Assembly (NCBI RefSeq): GCF_018780105.1
Contig: NZ_JADMKC010000002.1
Location: forward strand, 1-64,000
DNA from: Thiobacillus sp.
GTDB lineage: Bacteria; Pseudomonadota; Gammaproteobacteria; Burkholderiales; Thiobacillaceae
Reading direction: 5' to 3'
DNA length: 64,000 bases
Shown: positions 10,804 to 19,209 of the stretch, piece after piece
Position numbering within the stretch: the stretch's first letter is position 1
Layout of the letters: each line of letters opens with the position of its first letter
Made by a program: the position numbers and the translations under genes
Notes under the pieces: model-generated
What the model saw: only the letters and a program-made list of their open reading frames with translations
Databases searched by the model: none
Told to the model about the DNA's origin: nothing

Positions 10804-12726
10804 ATGACAGAAAAAACCAGAATTCTGGATTCGCTTAACGAACAGGCCTTGTTGTTGCCAAGCCTGGTCAATCGGGCATTGGCCGCCAATGACCGGGTCA
10901 AATACCGTTTCACTCTGCTGCAGGCTGCCCAGGCACATGCCGAGCGTCCAGATGCCGTGACATCAAGCTTGCGCGCCGAGCGGTTGGCTGCGGGGGTGCA
11001 GGATGGCGATTTGGACCGTGTGGTCGGGGATTCCGAACGGGTGGGCAAGGGGCGTTACCGCATACCGGATTCCGCGCGCATCGTCAGGGATGCCTTGTCC
11101 GATGTGGCCGAAATGCTGGATCCGCTTCGCGCCGCCGAGACCACCGAAAGTGCTGCGTTCGCGCAACGGCTGCAGGCGTTTGCCGTTCCCGAACCGAGCG
11201 ACGACGAACTGGCAGCCGACACTATCCAGGTCATCACCTCGGGCGACCGTGCGGGCGGCGACAGCCTCCACCTGCTGGTGATGGACATGCACCGCGCCCT
11301 GAATGCACTGCAGGCGAATCTTGCCAGCGAGACCATCAGCGGCTGCCGCGCCTACGGCATCCGCGATGCCGACCGCGCGCTGATCGCCGCATTCATGGAC
11401 GGCATCAACCGTACCGCGCCGCTCAAGTTCGACCATCCCGGACTGTCTGCCACGGCAACCCGGGTAGGTGACAAGCTGGTGCTGCAGAACGACATCGGCA
11501 CGACCGATGCGCATGTGCTGGTGATCCATGTCACGGGCCGAACCGTGACCGTCACCTACACCGATGTCCACCTGCCGCGCCTGCTGTTTTTCCAGAGCCT
11601 GTTCGAAGGCTACGAGGTTCAGTGGCAGGACACGCGTTCGCGCAAGGACGCGGGCATGGAAGACGGCGTCTACCACCTCTGCGTCGGCAGCTACACGGCG
11701 CGCAGCAACGCCCAGTTGCGCGACTATCTCGGCCACCTCGGCTCGCGGCTGGTGTTTCTCATCGACTGGAACCGCGCGCGCAAGCGCCTGCGATTGTTCG
11801 TTCCGCGCAAGGCTGCCATCGACCTGCTCAAGTGGGCGGCCGACGGCAACATCGGTCACATGGCCTGGCTCAAGGCCGGCGGCGAGCAACTGATTTTTGA
11901 TGCCATGAGTTTTGCTTACGGCGGGCAGCTCAGGCCGGGCGACCGGCTGGATGATCTGCTGAGCGAAAGCCGCGCGGTGCAGTTTCTGCGCTTCAACCTC
12001 AAGCAGGCGCTCGAAGGGCTGACGCAGGGCCGGCCGGCCTCGCTGGTGGCGGACGAGGTTCGCACCGAACTGGCGTCGCAGGTGCGCTCCACCGAAGACG
12101 CCCTGCTGGATACGGCGCTCGAACACGCTGGACTGATTGTCGAGTTGGCGGATACGGTGCGCGCCGCGCTGGAAGCGGCGCAGGCGGGACGTCAGAACGA
12201 AGTTGCGGCGATGGCGGAGCGGGCCAAGGATTGGGAGACGGCCGCCGACCGCGAATTGAACAGTGCCCGCGGCACCCTGCTGGAGGGCGACAACTTCATG
12301 CTGCAACTGATGAGCAAGGCCGACGACATCGCGGATGATCTGGAAGAGGCAGTGTTCCACATCACGCTTTCGCCCAATGCACACGCCGCCAGCCTTGCCG
12401 CGCTCGGCAAGCTGGTCGATCCGGTTGCCAACGCCAGCCGCGAACTGGTCAAGGCCCTGGCCGCATCGCGGCATGCGCGGCGCGGCGTGCCACGCGAGGA
12501 CATGGACGATTTCCTGCAGGCGGTTCATGCCATTCGCACCATGGAGCACGCGAGCGATTTGGCCGAGCGTGAAGTCAAGCGCACCCTGGCGGGCGACCCG
12601 CGTCCTTTCGCTGATGTGTTCGGCGTCGTCGAGGCCGCACGCAATCTCGAAGAGGCCGCAGATGGGCTGATGCATGTCGCGCTGCTGCTGCGCGATCACG
12701 TGATGGGTAGGGTGATTCATGCCTAA
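10804..12726 (+). CDS. Large protein with PhoU/DUF47-like C-terminal region
   Basis: A 640-residue soluble protein without signal peptide or membrane segments. The last about 150 residues form a helical region rich in acidic patches (DDIADDLEEAVFH, EHASDLAEREVKR, NLEEAADGL). This resembles the DUF47/PhoU family of phosphate-transport regulators, whose E/DxxxD motifs bind metal clusters. The N-terminal and central parts (about 1-430) were not recognised. A long helical stretch with Glu/Ala-rich segments precedes the PhoU-like region. It overlaps the PPDK-like gene by 8 nt, so the two are translationally coupled and probably act together. The start is the ATG at 10804. Confidence 0.7.
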   Translation: MTEKTRILDSLNEQALLLPSLVNRALAANDRVKYRFTLLQAAQAHAERPDAVTSSLRAERLAAGVQDGDLDRVVGDSERVGKGRYRIPDSARIVRDALSDVAEMLDPLRAAETTESAAFAQRLQAFAVPEPSDDELAADTIQVITSGDRAGGDSLHLLVMDMHRALNALQANLASETISGCRAYGIRDADRALIAAFMDGINRTAPLKFDHPGLSATATRVGDKLVLQNDIGTTDAHVLVIHVTGRTVTVTYTDVHLPRLLFFQSLFEGYEVQWQDTRSRKDAGMEDGVYHLCVGSYTARSNAQLRDYLGHLGSRLVFLIDWNRARKRLRLFVPRKAAIDLLKWAADGNIGHMAWLKAGGEQLIFDAMSFAYGGQLRPGDRLDDLLSESRAVQFLRFNLKQALEGLTQGRPASLVADEVRTELASQVRSTEDALLDTALEHAGLIVELADTVRAALEAAQAGRQNEVAAMAERAKDWETAADRELNSARGTLLEGDNFMLQLMSKADDIADDLEEAVFHITLSPNAHAASLAALGKLVDPVANASRELVKALAASRHARRGVPREDMDDFLQAVHAIRTMEHASDLAEREVKRTLAGDPRPFADVFGVVEAARNLEEAADGLMHVALLLRDHVMGRVIHA

Positions 12727-14329
12727 GGCAAAACACAAATCCGCCGTGCGGCTTCCCATCTTCGACCTGACCGGCCGCGATGGCGTGCCGGAAGCGCAAC
12801 TCGCCGGTTTCAAGGCTCACAACCTGATCCGCATGGCCGCCATGGGCCTGCCGGTGCCGCAGGGGTTTGTCATGGGCACGGACTGGTGCAGCGCCGTCCG
12901 CAATGGAGACAGCGTGAAGGCGCACTTGTCGGGCGCGCTGCAATCCGGCATCCGCGAACTGGAACGCACCAGTGGCCTGGGATTCGGCAGCGCGCGCCGC
13001 CCGCTGCTGGTATCGGTGCGCTCGGGGGCACCGGTTTCCATGCCCGGCATGATGGACACCGTGCTCAACGTCGGGCTCAACGACGTTTCGCTGGCCGGAT
13101 TGTTGCGGCTCACCGGCGACCACCGGCTGGCATGGGATTCGTATCGCCGCCTGATCCAGGCCTTTGCCGAGATTGTTGCCGGCGTGCCGGCCGCGCCGTT
13201 CGAGGCGGCGCTGGATGCCACCCTGCACCGCACCGGCACCGACATCGCCCGGCAACTCGATTTTCGTGCGCTACGTGAACTTGCGCACACCTACCTTGTG
13301 CTGTATCGCGACCACACCAGCCAGGATTTTCCGCAGGACCCGTTCGAGCAACTGGCCGCCGCTACCCATGCCGTGTTTGCCTCCTGGATGTCGGACAAGG
13401 CGGTGGAATACCGGCGCCTGAATGCGCTGGCGGACGATCTGGGCACGGCGGTGACCGTGCAGCGCATGGTGTTCGGCAATGCCGGCGGCAACTCGGGCGC
13501 GGGGGTCGGCTTCACCCGCGATCCGTCAAATGGGGAAAACCGGCTGTATATCGACTGGCTGCAGCAGGCTCAGGGCGAAGACATCGTCTCGGGACGCCGC
13601 CGGGTAACCGCCGAAAACGATGTCCCCCATTGGCTCATGCAAAAGCTCGCCCAGGTCGGCGAATCCCTGGAGCAAAATTTTCGTGACGCCCAGGAGTTCG
13701 AATTCACCGTCGAAAACGGCGAACTGTTCATGCTGCAAACCCGCACCGCCAAGCGCACCGCGCTTGCCTCGCTGCGGATGGCGGTCGACCAGGTCGACAG
13801 CGGGCTCATCACCCCGGAAGAGGCGCTCGGCCGATTGTCCGGCATCGATGTCGACGCCATCACCATCCGGCGCGTCAAGTCCAGCAAGCCGCCCCTGGGG
13901 CAGGCCATCCCCGCCGGTACAGGTGTGGCCCAGGGGCCGGCTGCCTTCTCGGTCAAAGCCGCCCAGGCCTTTACCGAGCGCGGCACGCCCGCCATCCTGG
14001 TGCGTAACGATGTCGCCACCAGCGATATCGCCGGCATCGCGGTCGTCAGCGGCGTGCTCACTGCCAGCGGCGGGCGCACCTCGCATGCCGCCGTGGTCGC
14101 GCGCCAGATGGGCAAGGTCTGTCTCGTTGGCTGCGCCGACCTGCGCATCGATGAAAACGCCAAACAGGCCACGCTGGGACAAACCCACATCGCCGAAGGC
14201 GACCCCCTTTGTCTCGACGGCGATGCCGGCACGATCTATGCTGATTCCCCGAAGATCACCAGCGAACGCCCAGAGGCACTGATTGCCCGGGTCAGGGAAT
14301 GGCGAGCGAACGTGCTCGGCAATCAGTAG
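12719..14329 (+). CDS. Short PPDK-like phosphotransferase lacking the PEP/pyruvate domain
   Basis: A 536-residue protein related to pyruvate phosphate dikinase. The N-terminal ATP-grasp-like region is present: GLPVPQGFVMGTDWC, then SVRSGAPVSMPGMMDTVLNVGLN, then VQRMVFGNAGGNSGAGVGFTRDPSNGE. The swivelling phosphohistidine domain is also present, with GGRTSHAAVVARQMGK and catalytic His about residue 456. The protein stops where the about 340-residue PEP/pyruvate TIM-barrel would begin; full PPDK is about 870-900 residues. It may therefore make a phosphohistidine from ATP, but the acceptor is not encoded in the same chain. It overlaps the upstream PhoU/DUF47-like gene by 8 nt, suggesting that protein or its ligand is the partner. 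It is not a normal ppdK. Confidence 0.8.
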   Translation: MPKAKHKSAVRLPIFDLTGRDGVPEAQLAGFKAHNLIRMAAMGLPVPQGFVMGTDWCSAVRNGDSVKAHLSGALQSGIRELERTSGLGFGSARRPLLVSVRSGAPVSMPGMMDTVLNVGLNDVSLAGLLRLTGDHRLAWDSYRRLIQAFAEIVAGVPAAPFEAALDATLHRTGTDIARQLDFRALRELAHTYLVLYRDHTSQDFPQDPFEQLAAATHAVFASWMSDKAVEYRRLNALADDLGTAVTVQRMVFGNAGGNSGAGVGFTRDPSNGENRLYIDWLQQAQGEDIVSGRRRVTAENDVPHWLMQKLAQVGESLEQNFRDAQEFEFTVENGELFMLQTRTAKRTALASLRMAVDQVDSGLITPEEALGRLSGIDVDAITIRRVKSSKPPLGQAIPAGTGVAQGPAAFSVKAAQAFTERGTPAILVRNDVATSDIAGIAVVSGVLTASGGRTSHAAVVARQMGKVCLVGCADLRIDENAKQATLGQTHIAEGDPLCLDGDAGTIYADSPKITSERPEALIARVREWRANVLGNQ

Positions 14330-14404
14330 TTGCGTGCACACCCTTTAAAATAAGATATCGTTGTCTATAATATCTTTCCGATAGTGGTTTGTGCGCGGAT
14401 TCTC

Positions 14405-14620
14405 ATGACAACTTCAACTCACATCGAACTGGAGCCACAACATCTCAGTGTCATCCAGGCGCTGGCTAACGAAACGCATCGGCCGGTGGTCGACGTCAAC
14501 AGGATTTACGTTGAGACATTCGAAAGGCTGAATTCGGATGCGCGAATCAAGGATTATCTGGTCCTGCTTACGTCCAAAACTGTACGAGACGCGTTACGCC
14601 ATTCAGGAACGGATGCGTAG
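14405..14620 (+). CDS. DUF3562-family small protein
   Basis: A 71-residue protein resembling the uncharacterised DUF3562 family of betaproteobacteria. The pattern is a helix (LSVIQALANETHRPVVDVNRIYVETFERLNSDARIKDYL) followed by a short C-terminal helix containing KTVRDALR. The ATG at 14405 is preferred to an in-frame GTG at 14384. A TATAAT sequence at 14366-14371 could serve as a -10 element. No function is known; it stands alone between the PPDK-like operon and a flavodoxin-fold gene. Confidence 0.6.
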   Translation: MTTSTHIELEPQHLSVIQALANETHRPVVDVNRIYVETFERLNSDARIKDYLVLLTSKTVRDALRHSGTDA

Positions 14621-14792
14621 CTTTCGAGTCGACAGGAATCCAGGGTACCCCCGATAAAAGGGAAGCAATTCCCTGATACTCCGGACAGCACAGCAGCGAA
14701 CAGACAGTGGGCGTCTGCTTTTGCATCAAGATAATCTACATTCATCAGTGGTGCCGGCTTGATCGGCCTATCCAGTCTCCCGGAGGTGCACA

Positions 14793-15380
14793 GTGGGCAG
14801 GCACATTCTCTTGATTCAGGGCCATCCGGATGCCAGCCAACGTCATTTATGCCACGCGCTGGAGGATGCTTACGCCCAGGGGGCAAACGCAGCCGGTCAT
14901 GAGGTCCAACGCATCAATGTGGCGACGCTGGATTTTCCAATATTGCGAAGTCAACTCGAATGGGAGCAGGGTGAGTTGCCACCCGGTTTGTCCCCTGCAC
15001 AGGATGCCATCAAATGGGCTGAGCACATGGTGCTGTTCTTTCCACTTTGGTTGGGCGACATGCCCGCGCTGCTCAAGGGCTTTCTTGAGCAAGTGGCACG
15101 CCCGGGTTTCGCTTTTTCGCGTAATGGCAAGAATCCGCTGGCAGTAAAGGGCCTGACTGGCCGGTCGGCGCGCGTGGTCGTTACCATGGGGATGCCTGCG
15201 ACGGTCTATCGCTGGTACTTTCGGGCGCACAGCATCAAGTCGCTCGAACGAAATATTCTCGGCTTTGTGGGGATTGCGCCGGTGCACGAAACCTTGGTCG
15301 GTTTGGTCGGGAATATGGACTCCGGGCTTGCCGACAAGTGGCTGGCAAAGCTGGAAAAGCTGGGTAAGCGCGGCGATTGA
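14793..15380 (+). CDS. Flavodoxin-fold NAD(P)H dehydrogenase (quinone)
   Basis: A 195-residue protein of the NAD(P)H quinone oxidoreductase/KefF-like flavodoxin-fold family, which reduces quinones with NAD(P)H through FMN. Visible are the N-terminal strand and phosphate-binding loop (ILLIQGHPDASQRHLCHAL), the flavin-contact segment HMVLFFPLWLGDMPALLKGFLEQV and the glycine-rich TMGMP segment. It uses a GTG start at 14793 supported by a good ribosome site (GGAGGTG, 14782-14788). There is no signal peptide; it is predicted cytoplasmic. It appears monocistronic. Confidence 0.85.
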   Translation: MGRHILLIQGHPDASQRHLCHALEDAYAQGANAAGHEVQRINVATLDFPILRSQLEWEQGELPPGLSPAQDAIKWAEHMVLFFPLWLGDMPALLKGFLEQVARPGFAFSRNGKNPLAVKGLTGRSARVVVTMGMPATVYRWYFRAHSIKSLERNILGFVGIAPVHETLVGLVGNMDSGLADKWLAKLEKLGKRGD

Positions 15381-15506
15381 ATTGGGAAGCCGACGCTGGC
15401 GCCACCACGCTGAGACAGCGCGGCCTGTCTCATGCCAAGCGTCCGCCGACAGCAATAAAACTGTCACATAACTGCAATATGCTGGCGCAGTTTGAATCCC
15501 CCGGGT

Positions 15507-17864
15507 ATGCCCAGTCCTCTGTCCATCAAGATCACCCGTGCCTTGGAGAAGCTGCGCCTGAATCCGTGGCTGCTGCTCAAGGCCAGTCTGATCGTTCTCT
15601 CCGCGCTACTGCTGGTCAGCATCTGGAGCTTTACCCTGGTTCGCCTCAAGCACGAGGAAAAACTGGTGGTCGAGCACACCCAGGTGAGCCAGCAGAATCT
15701 CGCGCATATCGTCGCGGAAAACCTGCGCCAGGTGCTGGATCGCGGCGCCCTGTACGCGCTGGTGGCGAGCGGCCGGTTCAACACCAGTCCGCTGCCTGCG
15801 GAAGCCAAGCTGTCGGCCATGCTGACGGGTGATCGCGCCTACAACCGCATCGCCCTGTTCGACCTGCAGGGCCGGCAGTTGTATGCCTCCTCTGCCGCGC
15901 CCCTGCACGACGAGATGGCAACGGCCATCCGTCAGTTCATCGCGCAAAGCCGGGGCCGGTCATCTCCCGTTCTGCGCCTCGGGCCGCTTTCCCGCTCGTA
16001 TGGCGAAGCCTGGCAAGTCCCTCTGCTGCTGCCGGTCAAAACTGCCGCCCATGCGCTGGACGGCGTATTGGTGCTGCACCTCGACCTTGGGTATCTGCTG
16101 CGGCTCTACCAGGACATCAATATCGGCCGCAGCGGCGTCATCCAGATCCTGGAAAACCAGGGCAGCGAACTGGCGCGCGCGCGCCGTGGGGGCCTGGAAA
16201 TCGGCGACCCGGCCAGCGCCGTCAATCCGCTGCCGCCTGACGGTTCGCTGCGGGGTACCCGGATCTCGCCGCTGTTCGACGATGCCCAGCCTTACCTGAT
16301 CAGCTTCCATCGCCTGGAAGGCTATCCCTTCGCCGTCGCGGTCAACCAGGAGCTGGACGACGCCCAGGCCGAGTTCCATTCGCGCCGGAAAAAGGATCTG
16401 ATCCTGATGTCGCTGTTGACCGTGATCGCCCTGTTACTGACGACCGGCGCGGTGCTCATGGTCCAGCGGCGACAGTTCTACTTCGAGGCGATCACCCGCT
16501 CGGAAACGGAGAAGCAGGCGTTGATCGGGCAACTGGAAGGCGAAAAACGCCGTGCCTACGAACTGGCTTCGCGCGATCACCTCACCGGGCTTGCCAACCG
16601 GCGCATGTTCATGGAGCTCGCAGCCAGCCATCTGGCGCGTGCGCGACGCAGCCGGCAGCACTACGCCCTGATGTTCATCGACCTGGATCGCTTCAAGGTC
16701 ATCAACGACACCCTGGGCCACCGGGTGGGCGACCTGCTGTTGCAGATTGTCAGCCAGCGGCTGCAGGAGGCACTGCGGGAATCCGACGTCATCGCCCGCT
16801 TCGGCGGCGACGAATTCGTCATCCTGCTGACCGGCATGGAGTATGAAACCGATGTCGTTGCGGTCGCCGAAAAACTGGTGGAAAGCATCGGCCGGCCCTG
16901 CTGCAATCTGGACGGCCATGACGTGCAGATCAGCCCGAGCATCGGCGTGGCGCTCTACCCGCGCGACGGCCAGATAATCGACACCCTCATTCGCCATGCC
17001 GATGCCGCCATGTACCAGAGCAAGAAGGCCAGCCGCGGCACCTTCACCTTTTTCGATCCGGTGCTCAACGTCAATACCGCGCACGATTTCGAGTTGGAGC
17101 AGCGCCTGCCGCGAGCCATCGCCGACGACGAGTTCGTCCTCTACTATCAGCCCAAGGTCGAGCTGGAGAATTTCCGCACCGTCGGCTTCGAAGCGCTGGT
17201 GCGCTGGCAGCATCCGGAGCATGGCCTGATTTTCCCCAACGACTTCATCCCGCTCGCCGAGGGCACCGGGCATATCGTCGCGCTGGGCAACTGGGTGATC
17301 GAGGCAGCCTGCCGGCAGCTCGTCGCCTGGCGCGCAGAGGGTCTGCCGATCCTGCCGATCGCGATCAACATTTCCGCCCGCCAGCTCAGGGATACCTTAC
17401 TGCCCGAGCGCATCGTGGGTACGCTTGCCCGGCACGGCCTCAGTCCGGACCTGCTGCAGATCGAAGTGACCGAAAGCAGCCTGGTCGAAAACATCGAGAT
17501 CGCCGGCGCCATCCTGAGTGAGCTGGTGGCGGCCGGCATCGGCGTGGCGCTGGACGATTTCGGCAATGGCTTTTCCAGCCTCGGCTACATCAAGACCCTG
17601 CCGATCGACACCATCAAGATCGACCGCAGCTTCATCCGGGACATCCTGAACAGCCCGGGCGACGCCATCATCGTCGAGTCGACCATCATCCTCGCCCACA
17701 ACCTCGGCCTGCGCGTGGTCGCCGAGGGCATCGAGAGCCGCGACCAACTGATACACGTGAAAACGGCCGGCTGCGACGAAGTGCAGGGCTACTATTTCAG
17801 CCGCCCCGTCACCCACGATCAGGCGCACGAGATGCTGCTCAACCCGACAAGGATTCCGGCATGA
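15507..17864 (+). CDS. Membrane GGDEF-EAL protein with periplasmic sensor domain
   Basis: A 785-residue cyclic di-GMP signalling protein. Transmembrane helix 1 is at about residues 26-48 and helix 2 at about 300-325, with a periplasmic sensor of about 250 residues between them. The GGDEF domain follows with an intact RFGGDEF (about 433-437), compatible with diguanylate cyclase activity. The EAL domain has an intact EAL (562-564) and DDFGNGFSS in place of the commoner DDFGTG, compatible with phosphodiesterase activity. Which activity dominates cannot be read. The ATG at 15507 was chosen over a TTG at 15492; neither has a clear ribosome site. Its stop overlaps the start of a PhnD-like periplasmic protein by 4 nt, so the binding protein probably feeds the sensor domain. 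Confidence 0.9.
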   Translation: MPSPLSIKITRALEKLRLNPWLLLKASLIVLSALLLVSIWSFTLVRLKHEEKLVVEHTQVSQQNLAHIVAENLRQVLDRGALYALVASGRFNTSPLPAEAKLSAMLTGDRAYNRIALFDLQGRQLYASSAAPLHDEMATAIRQFIAQSRGRSSPVLRLGPLSRSYGEAWQVPLLLPVKTAAHALDGVLVLHLDLGYLLRLYQDINIGRSGVIQILENQGSELARARRGGLEIGDPASAVNPLPPDGSLRGTRISPLFDDAQPYLISFHRLEGYPFAVAVNQELDDAQAEFHSRRKKDLILMSLLTVIALLLTTGAVLMVQRRQFYFEAITRSETEKQALIGQLEGEKRRAYELASRDHLTGLANRRMFMELAASHLARARRSRQHYALMFIDLDRFKVINDTLGHRVGDLLLQIVSQRLQEALRESDVIARFGGDEFVILLTGMEYETDVVAVAEKLVESIGRPCCNLDGHDVQISPSIGVALYPRDGQIIDTLIRHADAAMYQSKKASRGTFTFFDPVLNVNTAHDFELEQRLPRAIADDEFVLYYQPKVELENFRTVGFEALVRWQHPEHGLIFPNDFIPLAEGTGHIVALGNWVIEAACRQLVAWRAEGLPILPIAINISARQLRDTLLPERIVGTLARHGLSPDLLQIEVTESSLVENIEIAGAILSELVAAGIGVALDDFGNGFSSLGYIKTLPIDTIKIDRSFIRDILNSPGDAIIVESTIILAHNLGLRVVAEGIESRDQLIHVKTAGCDEVQGYYFSRPVTHDQAHEMLLNPTRIPA

Positions 17865-18745
17865 ACCGAATGACCCGTCTACTGGCTGGCCTGTTCCTGG
17901 GCCTGCATGCCGCGCTCGCCCATGCGGCGGCACCGGCCTGCGACGACCCGACTCCGCTGCGCTTCTCGCTGATTCCGCGCACCGACCTGGCCCAGCAGCT
18001 GGAAGACCATCGGCCGCTCCTGCAGCATCTGGAGCGGGCTCTCGGCCGCAAGATCATGGTGGTCCAGCCGTCCTCCTACAGCACGGTGATTGAGGGCCTG
18101 CTCGCCGGCACGATCGACCTCGCCTCGATGGGGCCGGCCTCCTACTCCATCGCGAAAAACCGCGACCCCTCGATCACCGCCTTCGTGACCTGGACCATGC
18201 AGGGCGGCACGTTCGTCAAGGCCGGCGCCCACACCTACCGCTCGCTGCTGATCGTGCGCCGCGACAGCGGCCTCAAGGACATCGCCGACCTCCAGGGACG
18301 CAGCGTCAGCCTGACCGATCCGGCCAGCACCTCGGGCGCGGTAATTCCGAGCGGCGAGTTCGGCGGACAGGTCGGCAAGCGCCTGAAAAACTATTTCGGG
18401 CGCGTGACCTTTTCCGGCTCGCACGACCGCTCCATCGAAGTGGTGAAGAAGGGCTATGCCGATGCCGCCTTCGTCGCCAGCGAACACCTCGACGAAGCCA
18501 TCCACCAGGGCCGCATCAACGCGCGCGAAATCCGCGTGCTGTGGCAGTCCCGCCCGATCCCCCACGATCCCATCGTGTTTCGCGGCAAGCTCTGCCCCGA
18601 GCTGAGAAAGCGGATTAGCCAGGCCTTCCTCGCCGACAGCCCGGACGTCCGCGCCATGCTGGCGAACGTCAGGGGCGAGCGCTTCATTCCGGTCACCGAT
18701 GCGGATTACCAGCATCTGCGGGACCTGCTCACCCGGGAACAGTAG
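17861..18745 (+). CDS. PhnD-like periplasmic binding protein
   Basis: A 294-residue protein of the phosphate/phosphonate (PhnD) binding-protein family. A cleavable signal peptide ends near AHAAAPA. The fold is recognisable from LRFSLIPRTDLAQQLEDHRPLLQHLERALGRK, from GTIDLASMGPASYSIAKN and from DLQGRSVSLTDPASTSGAVIP. It starts in an ATGA overlap with the GGDEF-EAL gene, and no ABC permease or ATPase is nearby. A role as ligand-binding partner of the cyclic di-GMP enzyme is therefore more likely than transport. The ligand is unknown; oxyanions are typical for the family. Confidence 0.88.
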   Translation: MNRMTRLLAGLFLGLHAALAHAAAPACDDPTPLRFSLIPRTDLAQQLEDHRPLLQHLERALGRKIMVVQPSSYSTVIEGLLAGTIDLASMGPASYSIAKNRDPSITAFVTWTMQGGTFVKAGAHTYRSLLIVRRDSGLKDIADLQGRSVSLTDPASTSGAVIPSGEFGGQVGKRLKNYFGRVTFSGSHDRSIEVVKKGYADAAFVASEHLDEAIHQGRINAREIRVLWQSRPIPHDPIVFRGKLCPELRKRISQAFLADSPDVRAMLANVRGERFIPVTDADYQHLRDLLTREQ

Positions 18746-19099
18746 TCGGAGAGGTAGCGCGGCCGGAACAACTGCCGTGCGGTTGCTTTAAACTGATCAA
18801 GAACAAGCCTTGGAGGGCCGCCCTTCAGAGTCGACAAAAGTTAGTGCATCTGTGTCCGGTAGCTCGGGCCTGACGTTGAGGTTGATTGATTACCATGAGC
18901 ATCCGGTCATCGTCGAGTGCAACAGTCCCAAGGGCAATCAGAAAGCTGCCGCTCAGTGATTATTTTGGCCTACGTCCGGTAACGAATCCATAGCGGAAGT
19001 CGTAACCTCATATATCCAGGGGCCGCTTCGGCCGATAACCGGAAGCTCGTGGTGATAACTGTGTCCGTCCGCTCTTGTCCGGATCTCAGCCATTGGCAA
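18746..19099. other. Intergenic stretch without a recognisable gene
   Basis: About 350 bp between the PhnD-like gene and the tsdA upstream repeat. No reading frame with plausible coding character was found on either strand. A GGCCGCTTCGGCC hairpin near 19021-19033 is the only structure noted. Confidence 0.4.
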
Positions 19100-19177
19100 A
19101 TGGGTGAATTCAGGTTGTTTAGAATGGCGTAGGGATTACTCTGATACGATTTCTGAGCACCTACAAAATTCACCCAT
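19100..19177. repeat. 11-bp inverted repeat upstream of tsdA
   Basis: ATGGGTGAATT (19100-19110) and its exact complement AATTCACCCAT (19167-19177) are separated by 56 bp, ending 32 bp before tsdA. The spacing suits two regulator half-sites or sites forming a loop around the promoter. A role in tsdA control is an inference. Confidence 0.5.
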
Positions 19178-19209
19178 AGTTTCGAAGCAATTCATTCAGG
19201 AGCCGCACC

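Noticed and set aside
12719..14329. Annotation as a normal pyruvate phosphate dikinase (ppdK)
   Set aside because: The PEP/pyruvate-binding C-terminal domain is absent, so the classical reaction cannot be assumed.
18970..19173. 67-codon minus-strand frame upstream of tsdA
   Set aside because: Runs through the tsdA promoter region and the inverted repeat; no ribosome site or recognisable sequence.
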